From Colwellia demingiae (GTDB lineage: Bacteria; Pseudomonadota; Gammaproteobacteria; Enterobacterales; Alteromonadaceae), in assembly GCF_007954275.1 (NCBI RefSeq), contig NZ_VOLT01000009.1:1-64000 (forward strand): a stretch of 64,000 nucleotides of DNA. Reading direction: 5' to 3'. The position numbers and the translations under genes were made by a program. This document shows, one piece after another, positions 25,360 through 34,677 of this stretch. The notes under the pieces are model-generated. The model was not told the DNA's origin. It made no database searches and saw only the letters and a list, made by a program, of their open reading frames with translations. How positions within the stretch are numbered: the stretch's first letter is position 1; every line of letters starts with the position of its first letter.

Positions 25360-25899
25360 CTAACGACTACCCTCTGAAACAATAACAGGTAAATCCATAC
25401 AGCCATAATCAACACCGGCCTGACTTAATACGCAGGTTAATTGTCCTCTATGGTGAGCTTGATGATTAAAAATATGCTGAGTAACATCTGCAACCGCTTT
25501 GGTTATAGCTGCGCCTTCAGTAGTGGTGTAAGTAATAAACCTATCACAATCCCCTTCGGTTAAATTATCGCAATAGTGGATAATTAGCTTATCAACCTGC
25601 GCTCTTAACGAGGCAATGTCTCGTAAGTTATGGTGATAAATATCTTGTGGTGAAACAGGCTCTGGAAAGTCTGATAAATCTAATGGCGACAGTTTAGCTA
25701 TATTATTTGAAGCTAAACGGCCTATTAAAATTAAATCACCAAACAGAATATGATTCCAATAGTTGATGATATTTGGGAAAAATGAGTGGGTGTCTTCTTC
25801 TAATGTATCACTTGATAGTGTCAGACAAATATCCATCAATTGGCTGTTCATCCGCTGATTATAAAGCGACATCATTTTAAAGTTTTTCGATAAACTCAA
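25360..25899 (-). CDS. DinB-family protein
   Basis: This 179-residue four-helix protein of the DinB/YfiT superfamily has the metal-ligand pattern NHILFGD near residue 49 and HIFNHQAHHRGQ near 147-153, the classic second and third histidines. Members are metal-dependent and thiol- or stress-related, and most have unknown substrates. Translation starts at TTG 25899 with GAGGAAA upstream; the first ATG codons are 8-9 codons further in. It lies between the DHFR-like and tpm genes on the minus strand with short gaps, so joint transcription is likely. The exact function is not readable. Confidence 0.85.
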   Translation of the reverse strand: MSLSKNFKMMSLYNQRMNSQLMDICLTLSSDTLEEDTHSFFPNIINYWNHILFGDLILIGRLASNNIAKLSPLDLSDFPEPVSPQDIYHHNLRDIASLRAQVDKLIIHYCDNLTEGDCDRFITYTTTEGAAITKAVADVTQHIFNHQAHHRGQLTCVLSQAGVDYGCMDLPVIVSEGSR

Positions 25900-25951
25900 T
25901 TAAATTTCCTCAAGTTAGTTATCTTGTTTATTACTCAGAGCAAAAAATTAA

Positions 25952-26590
25952 TTAGATGGCCGACAGCAGCCAAATATTTTCACTCGCATTACATTGTCCC
26001 TTTAAACCACCAGGTACCTCTATTTGTTTGAGCAGGCTCAAGCTGTATTTATCCGAGTAATACTGCTTAACGTCATCAGGACTAATCGAAAAAGGAGGAC
26101 CTTCCATCACTGTTTGGTCATATTCAAAGGTAAGTAGCAGTTGTGGCGCAATACGGGTGATTTCAAGTAAATGTGATCTATATTTCTTACGCATCTGATC
26201 TGGTAAGGCAACCAACGCAGCTCTGTCATAAATGGCATCAACGCCGCCTAATATTTCAGAAGATAGATCGAAAATATCGCCAACAAATATATCGATATTT
26301 TCTGCACTATAACAGTCTAAATTTCCTAATGTAGAAATTCTTGGCTCTACGCCAAGTTCAATAAATAGCTGCTCTACGGCTGGCTTATTTAGCTCAGCTC
26401 CGGCAACTCGATAACCTTTAGAGAGTAACCAGGCAATATCAAGCGTTTTACCACATAAGGGTAAAAATAGTCGATCACCTTCAGCCAAAGAAAGCACATT
26501 GATATATTCTGCTAATAGCGGGTTAACTGCACGTTGATGAAACCCTATTTCATTGCTTTCCCATAGTTGATGCCAAAAATTTGAATCCAT
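25952..26590 (-). CDS. tpm: Thiopurine S-methyltransferase
   Basis: This 212-residue SAM-dependent methyltransferase of the TPMT family is known to methylate thiopurines and, in bacteria, selenium and tellurium oxyanions. The sequence opens FWHQLWESNEIGFHQ, typical of bacterial Tpm. The SAM motif region is LFLPLCGKTLDIAWLLSKG near residues 42-60, with VAGAELN following, VGDIFDL near 102 and IYDRAALVALP near 120. AAGAGG precedes the ATG. It is the first gene of the tpm-DinB-DHFR-like minus-strand group, which together suggests a xenobiotic or metalloid stress role (inference). Confidence 0.93.
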   Translation of the reverse strand: MDSNFWHQLWESNEIGFHQRAVNPLLAEYINVLSLAEGDRLFLPLCGKTLDIAWLLSKGYRVAGAELNKPAVEQLFIELGVEPRISTLGNLDCYSAENIDIFVGDIFDLSSEILGGVDAIYDRAALVALPDQMRKKYRSHLLEITRIAPQLLLTFEYDQTVMEGPPFSISPDDVKQYYSDKYSLSLLKQIEVPGGLKGQCNASENIWLLSAI

Positions 26591-27041
26591 TTCTATACCT
26601 CTTAGCTATTTCAGTCATTTACTAATTCCTAGCACCCTAACAGTGACTTCAACAAATCAACAACTTAAGTTGTTAGCTATCGAAGGTGAAGAGTACTTTG
26701 TAGTAGATGTCTAGTCGTTAAATATGAACGTCATTTGCTTAAACAATAGCATTAAGTCGTCGCTAAATACCACAAAGAAGAAATGAGTAACCCCAAATAA
26801 GTAATGTGATTTTCAGGCGTTTTTTGTCAAAGCGGCGCGATAACAATATTAACAGTTGTGCATAACCTATCCGACTTAGAGATTATAACCAAAGTTATTA
26901 AACATCAATAAGTTGACATAAATTATGAATGTTTTGTGGGGTATGTAATGGAGAGCCCGCGGGGTTTTATTGAGGTCTCCATCACTATTTTTTGTTCTTG
27001 AGGCAATTATTTATATTTTGCTCTTTATCAAAAAGATTGGA
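26591..27041. other. Intergenic region with one strong dyad
   Basis: There is no gene in these 451 bases. TGGAGA (26949-26954) and TCTCCA (26976-26981) can pair around a CCCGCGGG core, followed on the plus strand by six T at 26988-26993. It resembles a terminator or a small structured RNA end, but no plus-strand gene leads into it. Confidence 0.35.
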
Positions 27042-27518
27042 TTATTCAACTATGGCTGTTTGACTTGTCCCTGAACCACCCGTTATTGGTGACCAATGTG
27101 ACGATCGTACCTTCCATTTTCCCGCTTCTTTAGTATATATCTGACTAACTCGAGTTCTATAATTACTGACCGCAGGACTTCCTTTTGGAGTCATAGAGCC
27201 CTCTGAATAATAGTGAGCTAATGCAACCTTATCAGGCACTAAAATGGTCACTTGAATATGTTTAACATCGATATTGAAAGAGTCATATTCTTCTAACCGA
27301 CCATCGGCTTTAACATTTTGAATCAATCCGCCACTAGACCAGAACTCCATAGCACCATCTTTAGAATAAGTCCCTCCAGGTACTTTGAGGTTTTCTTTAA
27401 CATAAGCATTATCGTTTACGATAGTATTTTTGACCTCTTGCTCGGTCGCAATCGCTGTCTGAGTGAATGTACCAGCGAGAACTAACAATCCAATTAGTGT
27501 TATGAATCGTTTTTTCAT
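27042..27518 (-). CDS. Exported SnoaL/DUF4440-like protein
   Basis: The 158-residue protein starts with a clear signal peptide (KKRFITLIGLLVLAGTFTQ, cleavage near ATA). The mature part has the NTF2-like pattern: an N-terminal helix region, AMEFWSSGGLIQNV, central strands (HIQVTILVPDKVALAHYYSE), and a final RTRVSQIYTKEAGKWKVRSSHWSPI, the usual C-terminal strand of SnoaL-like or DUF4440 proteins. It is probably periplasmic. AGGAGA precedes the ATG. It stands alone between two long gaps. Ligand or reaction unknown; the fold assignment is by pattern. Confidence 0.75.
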   Translation of the reverse strand: MKKRFITLIGLLVLAGTFTQTAIATEQEVKNTIVNDNAYVKENLKVPGGTYSKDGAMEFWSSGGLIQNVKADGRLEEYDSFNIDVKHIQVTILVPDKVALAHYYSEGSMTPKGSPAVSNYRTRVSQIYTKEAGKWKVRSSHWSPITGGSGTSQTAIVE

Positions 27519-27853
27519 TATTGTTTCTCCTAGGATCTGAATTATAGAATTATCATTATGATAACTTAGGTCTTCAGCGCATTTTCAAAGACAAACCCAC
27601 TAAAGCTCGTGTTGAAGTATAGGCGAACATATACCAATTGCTTGGGGTCTTGGCCAATGTTGGAGTCGAGTTCTTAAAGCTTAATAGAAAAATAGTGGAG
27701 TGTTACTTGATTTGAGATTAAGCGGAATTGCTTGCTATGCCTGCCTAAAGGCATTTCTAATTCCAGCTGAATTCTGCATTTTCAAGGGGAGCGGGTATAT
27801 GATGCTAACGCTTACTATCAAAGCGCTAGCATTTAAGATAATTTGCATCACAC
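27519..27853. other. Intergenic region holding repeat copy 2
   Basis: Apart from the dispersed repeat at about 27738-27798 nothing gene-like is seen. The region contains the promoter side of the exported NTF2-like gene. Confidence 0.4.
27738..27798 (+). repeat. Dispersed intergenic repeat, copy 2
   Basis: Matches 3625-3685, with about one substitution every ten bases and the same orientation relative to its GGGTATA end. The copies are 24 kb apart, both between genes. Confidence 0.75.
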
Positions 27854-28273
27854 TTAGTCATTATTAACTTTTGTCGGAGGTATGGCATACGTGCCAATAA
27901 CATGGGCTACTGGCTCTGCTTCACCATCGGAATATAACTCAACCTCGCCAACCACAAGGGTTCTTCCGACTTTTATCAGTGAACACTTACCGATAATATC
28001 CTTTTGCGCTGAAGGTTTACGAAGAAAGTTAATCGTTAAATTCGTTGTGACAGCGAGTGGCACCAGTCCAATTTCGCCAAGAATTGCCACGTATAAAGCT
28101 ACATCAGCAGTGGTCATCATTACGGGGCCAGAGACAGTGCCACCGGGACGCAATTCATCTTGTCCTACAGTGTGCCTAACGATCGCTCCTCGATTGCCAA
28201 CTTCATCAATCGAGCATTTGGTTTGAGGGAATTCAGAGTGTAGGAACTCGGTAAGTTCTTCTTTTGAAATCAT
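27854..28273 (-). CDS. PaaI-type hot-dog thioesterase
   Basis: This 139-residue single hot-dog domain has RPGGTVSGPVMMTTADVALY near residues 41-60, the active-site helix pattern of PaaI/YdiI-like acyl-CoA thioesterases, then VTTNLTINFLRKP and KVGRTLVVGEVEL strands. These enzymes hydrolyse acyl- or aryl-CoA thioesters. Size and motif order fit the family. AAGGCGA lies upstream of ATG 28273. It is first downstream of the CPXCG-type gene on the same strand with a gap of 91 bases. Substrate not predictable. Confidence 0.87.
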   Translation of the reverse strand: MISKEELTEFLHSEFPQTKCSIDEVGNRGAIVRHTVGQDELRPGGTVSGPVMMTTADVALYVAILGEIGLVPLAVTTNLTINFLRKPSAQKDIIGKCSLIKVGRTLVVGEVELYSDGEAEPVAHVIGTYAIPPTKVNND

Positions 28274-28364
28274 GATTCGCCTTTTATAAAGTTGGTTAAA
28301 TGTTTAGTGAAATGGAAAGGCTTAAGGAGTAAAAGTGCCATTTTATCTTTTAGCGAAGTAATTA

Positions 28365-28568
28365 TTAAAAAGCTTCATCTTCGCTATAAACATTCACGGT
28401 AAGCTCACCATCAATACTTTCAGAAATAATAAAATTTATCGGTCTACAGCACACTTGGCAATCTTCAATATACTGCTGGTCCATCTCGGATGAATCAATG
28501 AGCACTCTAATCGCTTCGCCGCAGTAGGGACAGCCAATATTTTTCTCAGATAATTGGTTCAATTTCAT
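28365..28568 (-). CDS. CPXCG-motif cysteine-rich protein
   Basis: This 67-residue protein carries two cysteine pairs, IGCPYCGEAI and DCQVCCRPI, the hallmark of the CPXCG small family that probably binds zinc in a ribbon-like fold. The rest is acidic, ending SEDEAF. I chose ATG 28568 because AAGGAA lies 9 bases upstream; 13 further open codons before it have no such signal. It stands downstream of a minus-strand hypothetical gene with an 82-base gap. Function unknown. Confidence 0.87.
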   Translation of the reverse strand: MKLNQLSEKNIGCPYCGEAIRVLIDSSEMDQQYIEDCQVCCRPINFIISESIDGELTVNVYSEDEAF

Positions 28569-28650
28569 CGATAAATTCCTTGTTTCAAATAAAGTCATCG
28601 TTAGCAATAATTACCACACAATGTTTTTTAACATATGTTTTATTTTTGCA

Positions 28651-28977
28651 TTAGTTCAGAAAGTTTTCTTCCATCATATCGAGCACTTGGACAATACTAA
28701 CATTTTTCAATTCATGCTCAGTTGACGAGTGAACCACACCGGCTTTATCACCTAGGGCAATGTCGACTAAATCAGGCTTGCTATCATGAAGTACCAAGAC
28801 AATTTTCTTATTGATAGCGATACAATCTATTGTTATTGCATCAGAGTTCATGCCTTGCTTACGTAATGTTTTGTCCATTATGCCCATGAGGGTATCAACA
28901 TTTTTATTACGGTCATAAAATATATCATTGGCTTTGGCGACTATTTCAGAGAGTTCTTTTAAGGTTTCTTTCATCAT
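28651..28977 (-). CDS. Conserved-looking hypothetical protein
   Basis: This 108-residue soluble protein is predicted helical at the N-terminus (MKETLKELSEIVAKANDIF) with an alternating central strand ITIDCIAINKKIVLVLHD and a helical end VQVLDMMEENFLN. No signal peptide or membrane segment is seen, and I do not recognise a family. Translation may start at either of the two adjacent ATG codons; the ribosome-binding site (AAGAA) is weak. It precedes the CPXCG gene on the same strand and may share its transcript. Confidence 0.65.
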   Translation of the reverse strand: MMKETLKELSEIVAKANDIFYDRNKNVDTLMGIMDKTLRKQGMNSDAITIDCIAINKKIVLVLHDSKPDLVDIALGDKAGVVHSSTEHELKNVSIVQVLDMMEENFLN

Positions 28978-29206
28978 ATTCTTATAGGTAAAGGGTTTGA
29001 TTGGATAGGCATATCATTATTTTATTACTGTAAACTAGCGAGCATTTAAAATCTATCAGCATGTTCGGTGATTATTTACTCTTGTGGAAACTGACCATGA
29101 CAGTTTGGGTTTGTTGTCTAGTGTTGATTTACATATCGATACTGGTTAGTTGTTTTGAGACCCTTTATACTTCGACCATCTTTTTTACAGAATAAGTATA
29201 ATAATT

Positions 29207-30880
29207 ATGATAAAAAAAATTGGATTATCGCTTTTATCGGCAGCAGTGCTGGTAGGTTGTGTTGCAACAACTTCTGATGACTCTTCAGAAGGCACCTCTT
29301 CAAAGATTAGCTCTTCACAGAGTAATAGCGCCCAAGACATTAGTGCAAGCTACGACAGCATTAATACTGCGCAATTAATTGAACATGTAAAAGTATTATC
29401 TTCTGATAAATTTGGTGGACGTGCGCCATCAAGCGAAGGTGAAAAACTTACCCTTGAATATTTAACTGAACAGTTTACTGCTATTGGCTTTAAGCCAGGT
29501 AATGGTGACAGTTTTTTACAAGAAGTACCGTTAGTCTCAATTGAAGCGTCAAGCGATATGACATTGTCTATTGGTGGTAAAAACTACCAGCATGGCACTG
29601 ATATGGTCATGGGTAGTGCTCGAATCAGTGAATTAGAACAGCTTAAAAATTCTGAGCTTGTTTTTGTTGGTTACGGTGTTAATGCGCCAGAATACGACTG
29701 GAACGATTATAAAGATCTTGATGTTAAGGGTAAAACGGTTGTTATTTTAGTTAACGACCCTGGTTTTGCTACCCAAGATCCTGATGTTTTTAATGGTAAT
29801 GCGATGACTTATTATGGTCGTTGGACTTACAAATATGAAGAAGCAAGCCGTCAGGGCGCTGAAGGGGCAATTATCATTCATGAAACTGCACCAGCTTCAT
29901 ATGGCTGGTCGGTAGTGAAAAACTCTTGGACTGGTCCTCAATTTAGTTTTCAACGTGACGATTTAAATAAAGGTCGTGTTGCAGTGGAAGGTTGGGTTAA
30001 CAGTACTGTTGCCGCTGAGTTATTTGCAAAAGCAGGTCTAGATTTTGATCAAATGAAAGAGCGTGCTGCTCAAGGCAGTTTCAATGTTGATATGGGTGAT
30101 TTAGATGCCTCTATTACCGTTAAAAATACTATCAAAAATTCAATTTCATATAACTTTATTGCAACTTTACCTGGTCAAAAACAAGCAGATGAGCATATTT
30201 TATACTCAGCTCATTGGGATCATCTAGGTACTGATTTAACTAAAACAGGCGACCAAATTTATAACGGTGCTCGTGATAATGCGACCGGCACTGCCGCCTT
30301 GATTGAAGTGGCTGAAGCTTTTGCAAAACTACCTAATAGACCTGAGCGCTCAATAACATTCTTAGCCGTAACGGCAGAAGAGCAGGGCTTACTTGGTTCT
30401 AAGTTCTATGCAGCAAACCCAGTAATTCCAGCAGCTAAAACAGTGGCTAATATTAATATGGATGCACTAAATGCCAATGGTAAGAGTAAAGATGTAGCGG
30501 TATATGGTTTAGGGCAATCTGAACTTGATAACTTTTTAACGAAAGCGGCTGTAAAACAAAACCGTATAATTTCGGGTGATCCAAGACCAGCGGCAGGCAT
30601 TTACTATCGCTCTGATCATTTCGCTTTTGCAAACGTTGGTATTCCTGCGTTATATGCAAAAGGTGGCTCTATACCGGCTGATCAAGCAACGGCAGATTTA
30701 AGAGCTAAGTTAGACCCAATTCTTAGTAAGTGTTATCACGGTCTTTGTGATGAATATACGCAAGATTGGGATTTAACGGGCGCTGTCGAAGATATGCAAT
30801 TATTCTTTGAAATTGGCGTTGAATTATCTGAATCAGATGTTTGGCCACAATGGAGCAAAACGTCTGAATTCAAGCGTTAA
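29207..30880 (+). CDS. M28-family lipoprotein metallopeptidase
   Basis: The 557-residue exported zinc peptidase of family M28 begins with a lipoprotein signal ending LVGC (Cys18), followed by a Ser-rich tether. A protease-associated insert (about 130-280) precedes the catalytic part. Zinc ligands and catalytic residues are seen in order: HWDHLG, GARDNATG, TAEEQGLLGS, NINMDAL and YRSDHFAFA. Known relatives are aminopeptidases. A second, GC-rich homologue lies at 44175-45884 and shares the C-terminal WPQW/SEF signature. A hairpin terminator follows at 30911. Confident on family; substrate unknown. Confidence 0.92.
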   Translation: MIKKIGLSLLSAAVLVGCVATTSDDSSEGTSSKISSSQSNSAQDISASYDSINTAQLIEHVKVLSSDKFGGRAPSSEGEKLTLEYLTEQFTAIGFKPGNGDSFLQEVPLVSIEASSDMTLSIGGKNYQHGTDMVMGSARISELEQLKNSELVFVGYGVNAPEYDWNDYKDLDVKGKTVVILVNDPGFATQDPDVFNGNAMTYYGRWTYKYEEASRQGAEGAIIIHETAPASYGWSVVKNSWTGPQFSFQRDDLNKGRVAVEGWVNSTVAAELFAKAGLDFDQMKERAAQGSFNVDMGDLDASITVKNTIKNSISYNFIATLPGQKQADEHILYSAHWDHLGTDLTKTGDQIYNGARDNATGTAALIEVAEAFAKLPNRPERSITFLAVTAEEQGLLGSKFYAANPVIPAAKTVANINMDALNANGKSKDVAVYGLGQSELDNFLTKAAVKQNRIISGDPRPAAGIYYRSDHFAFANVGIPALYAKGGSIPADQATADLRAKLDPILSKCYHGLCDEYTQDWDLTGAVEDMQLFFEIGVELSESDVWPQWSKTSEFKR

Positions 30881-30910
30881 AAGTAAAGGTAAAATCAGCG
30901 TTTAACGTCA

Positions 30911-30943
30911 AGCGGTAGTGCTGTAAAGCATTACCGCTTTTTT
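30911..30943. terminator. Bidirectional terminator between M28 peptidase and ybaK
   Basis: AGCGGTAGTGCT pairs with AGCATTACCGCT (12 bp with one G-T pair) and is followed by a T run; the convergent minus-strand ybaK gene ends 24 bases further, so the hairpin may serve both. Confidence 0.85.
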
Positions 30944-30966
30944 GTGGCTGTTTCAAACTGATCAGT

Positions 30967-31434
30967 TTACTGACAAAGCTCAGCCAGTTTGGCTTGAGTC
31001 AGTTGTTGTAAATCTTGTGGGCTTAACTCTATCTCCAAACCTCTTTTACCGGCGCTAACAAACACCGTAGTAAATTGGTCTGCTGATGAATCAATAAAAG
31101 TACTCAAACGCTTTTTTTGTCCCAGTGGACTAACACCACCTAGTACATAACCAGTAGAACGTTCAACATCGGTTTTTAATGCCATAGTGGCTTTTTTACC
31201 ACCATATGTTTTAGCAATTAACTTCATACTTAACATTGCCGACACAGGTATTATTGCAACGACCAGCGCTTTATTATCAACACTCACCACTAAAGTTTTA
31301 AAAACTCTTTCGCTTGATATACCGAGCTTTTTTGCTGCTTCATCTCCATAGGATTCACTTGCTGCATCATGTGAATATTCATGAACTTGATAAATAATTT
31401 TATTCTTCTTGGCGGCATTAATTCCTGGTGTCAT
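30967..31434 (-). CDS. ybaK: Cys-tRNA(Pro)/Cys-tRNA(Cys) deacylase YbaK
   Basis: This 155-residue protein of the YbaK/EbsC family removes cysteine wrongly attached to tRNA-Pro in trans. Typical segments are seen: YQVHEYSHDAASESYG, RVFKTLVV near residue 43, VVAIIPVSAMLSMKL, and the conserved TGYVLGGVSPLGQKKRL near 93-108, followed by VSAGKRGLEIELSP. Length fits the single-domain enzyme. AGGAAG precedes the ATG. It stands alone and convergent with the M28 gene. Confident. Confidence 0.94.
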   Translation of the reverse strand: MTPGINAAKKNKIIYQVHEYSHDAASESYGDEAAKKLGISSERVFKTLVVSVDNKALVVAIIPVSAMLSMKLIAKTYGGKKATMALKTDVERSTGYVLGGVSPLGQKKRLSTFIDSSADQFTTVFVSAGKRGLEIELSPQDLQQLTQAKLAELCQ

Positions 31435-31674
31435 ATCAACTTCCTAGGTCACCATTAGGTGTGGGTATTATTGGTCGTAATCATATAGAACATATTCACA
31501 TTTAACATATTGCATTTGCAAGAAGAATACTCTCATAAATATGTCTTTAATTTTGATAAATATCAGTGCGCTAGATCATCCTTTTATTATGATAATTTTA
31601 GTAAAGTAATTCTACAAAGCTCAGAGATTACAATTGGCTTAACGTTTAGCAACGATAGCTGAGTTTCGCAACTG

Positions 31675-34215
31675 ATGAACTTAGAATTTTTAGGCAGGGA
31701 TATCTTGTTACATACTAAAACACCAGAGCTTAACTTAATAGTTAAAGATATTATGCAATCTAGTATCTTAACGTGTCCGCCTGAGACAAAGATCAATGTT
31801 GCTGCTAATCGTATGAGAGCACGTAATATAAGCTCAATTATTATTAAAAGTAACCTTACTCTTGGTATATGGACTGAATCAGATTGCCGTAAAATTGATT
31901 TTAGCGATCAAGAACAATTTAATGTAAGCATTAGCGAGTTAATGAACTCACCTGTGCTAACGATTAAGCAAGATGTTCCGGTTAATGAGTTAGCTATTAA
32001 GTTTCGACATCACGGCGTTAGACACTTTGTTGTAGTTGATACTGATAACCTCCCAGTGGGTATAGTCAGTCAAACGGATGTGATTAAAAACCAAGGTATA
32101 GAGCATTATTTACAAGCAAAGCTTGTCGTTAACAGCTATAAAAAAAGCCAACAATTACTGCAACATGATTGCCGTTTAGACAATGTAGCAGAGCAAATGA
32201 AAAAAAATGAGTGTTCGTCTACACTCATTTTCAATAGTGAATTAAAGCAATATGGTATTGTCACTGAACGTGATTTACTGAGCCTACTCGCTCGGGGTGA
32301 ATGTACTAAAAAGGCTGCTTGGCATCATGCAAATTATCCACTAAAAACTATTCATGCCCAAAGTTCCCTTTATTCAGCTTACCAGCAATTAATCAGCAAC
32401 AATATTCGTCATTTGGCGGTGTCTGATGATAATGGAGCCATCATTGGTACTTTATCAATGGACAACATTATGTCCGATATTGAATTGGCTTACGTTGAAG
32501 AGTTACACCAAATAGTCCAACAAAGAGATATCGCCCTTAAAGAATCAAAAAAACATTTGTTGGTAGCTGAAAAAATTATAGAAGCCTCGTTAGATGGCAT
32601 TATGATCACAAATGAACGGGGCAACATTCTCTCAGTTAACCCCGCGTTTACTCGCGTGACCGGCTATCAAGAAATTGAGGTGTTAGGGCAGAATTCAAAG
32701 ATATTAAGCTCAGGCAGACATCCTAGTGATTTTTATCAAAAGCTTTGGTTGAGCATTTTAGAGAAAGGCGTTTGGCAGGGAGAGATTTGGAACAAACGTA
32801 AGAATAATGAAATATATCCTCAATGGCTGACTATCATTGAAATTAGTTAGGGTGCTGACAACAATAAAGTTTTTGCCGCTATTTTTAGCGATATTAGTGA
32901 AAGAAAGCTTGCTGAAAAGCGTATCGAAAATTTAGCTTTTTATGATGAACTTACTCAACTACCCAATCGTAGACTCTTTTTTGATCGTGTTGAAATGGCG
33001 CTAGCAACAGCACATCGAAAAAGTAATAAAATGGCTCTTTTTTTTATTGATTTAGATTATTTTAAAGAGGTTAATGACAATTTTGGTCATCGTATTGGCG
33101 ATCAGTTATTACAAAGTTTCGCTAAGCGTTTGACTGAAAGCTCAAAAGAAGGGGATACCGTTGCCCGTATTGGCGGAGACGAATTTACCTTGTTGCTAAC
33201 AGATATGCGTGAAGTAGAGCATATATGTAAAGCCTGCAATCGTATCGTTGAAAAACTTCGTCAGCCTTATCATATTGAAGGTCATGCACTTAATATAACA
33301 ACTTCTATTGGTATCGCCGTTTATCCTGAAGATGGGACAAACGAAGAGGAGCTGATGAAAAATGCCGATATCGCTATGTATCGTGCTAAAGATATTGGTC
33401 GTAATTCATTTCAATTATTTACTCCAGCAATGAATGCTCATTCACAAGAACGTTCGTTAATACAAAGTCACTTGCGTTTAGCATTAGTGCACAATGAACT
33501 TGAACTGAATTACCAAGCTCAAATCAATGGTGTTACCGGTAAAGTAATGGGCGTAGAGGCTTTATTACGTTGGTATAATCCTATTCTTGGGCAGGTATCA
33601 CCAGCACAGTTTATTCCCATGGCAGAGGAACTTGGTTTTATTACTGAGATTGACCATTGGGTGTTAGAACAAGCGTGTAAACAGCGAAATTTATGGTTAG
33701 ATCAAGGACTTGATTGTGGTCGAATAGCGGTAAATATTTCTGCTTTACACTTTCACCAAGGTAACCTTGTTGCTTCAGTAGAGTCGGTGCTAGCACAAAG
33801 CCAATTACCGGCGGAATTATTAGAGATTGAGGTAACAGAGGGGTGTTTTATTAAGCAGATGGATAAAGCCACTGACATTTTAGGACAGCTTAAAAATATG
33901 GGAGTTAAAGTTGCGCTAGATGATTTTGGCACGGGCTTTTCATCATTAAGCTATTTAACAAGTTTACCCATTGATACTCTTAAAATTGATGCGAGTTTCA
34001 TTGCTAAATTGCCGCATAATTTTAGAGAGAGCCAAATAACTTCGGCAATTATCACATTAGCGCAAAACCTTAATTTAGATATTGTTGCTGAAGGTGTTGA
34101 AACTGATGCGCAGAAGATTTTCTTGATAGAGCGTGGTTGCGTAATAATGCAGGGATATTTATATAATAAGCCCGTGTGCGCGAAAACTTTACCGAAGATA
34201 ATTCAGGATGCTTAA
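31675..34215 (+). pseudogene. CBS-PAS-GGDEF-EAL protein interrupted by one in-frame TAG
   Basis: The 847-codon frame encodes a c-di-GMP signalling protein: four CBS repeats (about 25-275), a short coiled helix, a PAS domain (about 295-410), a GGDEF domain with ARIGGDEF near 499 and an EAL domain with GVEALLRWY near 628 and DDFGTGFSSL near 740. Codon 392 (32848-32850) is TAG, in the last part of the PAS domain; the frame continues without any shift through ISERKLAEKR into GGDEF. The next in-frame ATG (32995) lies inside the GGDEF domain, so independent translation would give a damaged cyclase. Either a recent nonsense mutation, readthrough, or a base-call error. Both catalytic motifs are intact. 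Confidence 0.85.
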
Positions 34216-34396
34216 GGGCACTAATTCAATATAAAAGATGGCTAATTTTCAACTTGAGTTGTTACTGTTAAAAAGCGATAAAGCATTAGCCGAATCGAAC
34301 AACATTAATCGCCTGAAGATATAAAAAATGAGATAAATCGTTCTGGCGGTATCCGTTAACATAGATAAATATTAAATTGAGGAGTTATGTAAGTGG

Positions 34397-34591
34397 CTAA
34401 GTCGATTTGACCAATTGAAGCTTTTCATTTGATAAAGCCAAAATAACCATTAATGATAATAATATTATTGGATTGAACACCAATGCCTGAACGAATGAAA
34501 TGGGTATAATAAACCCAAGACTTAATATGCATAAAATAGATACAAAACTTAGTGTACGAATGCAGTTATAAAAAATGTCGTGAATACTCAT
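34397..34591 (-). CDS. Small hypothetical membrane protein
   Basis: This 64-residue protein has two hydrophobic segments (LSFVSILCILSLGFIIPI and ALVFNPIILLSLMVILAL) and a short basic tail (NEKLQLVKST). I chose ATG 34591 (MSIHDIF), preceded by AGGGGAT; the open frame extends 19 codons further without a start signal. It stands alone between the EAL-domain gene and a LysR gene. Family and role unknown. Confidence 0.6.
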   Translation of the reverse strand: MSIHDIFYNCIRTLSFVSILCILSLGFIIPISFVQALVFNPIILLSLMVILALSNEKLQLVKST

Positions 34592-34677
34592 AGTAATCCC
34601 CTTTATGGCTTGAATTACTACTATATTGATACCCGTCACCGTCGACAAACGTATAATACTGACGTCATGAGTGAATG

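Noticed and set aside
26949-26993. A definite small RNA gene ending in a terminator
   Set aside because: The stem is only six bases plus a short core and no promoter is convincing upstream, so it is noted only as a dyad.
27882-28226. Plus-strand ORF opposite the PaaI thioesterase gene
   Set aside because: It is antisense to a clear hot-dog enzyme gene and its composition is that of a shadow frame.
32995-34215. A separate GGDEF-EAL gene starting at ATG 32995
   Set aside because: The start would lie within the GGDEF fold; the conserved linker and the first GGDEF strands are encoded in the same frame upstream, directly after the TAG.
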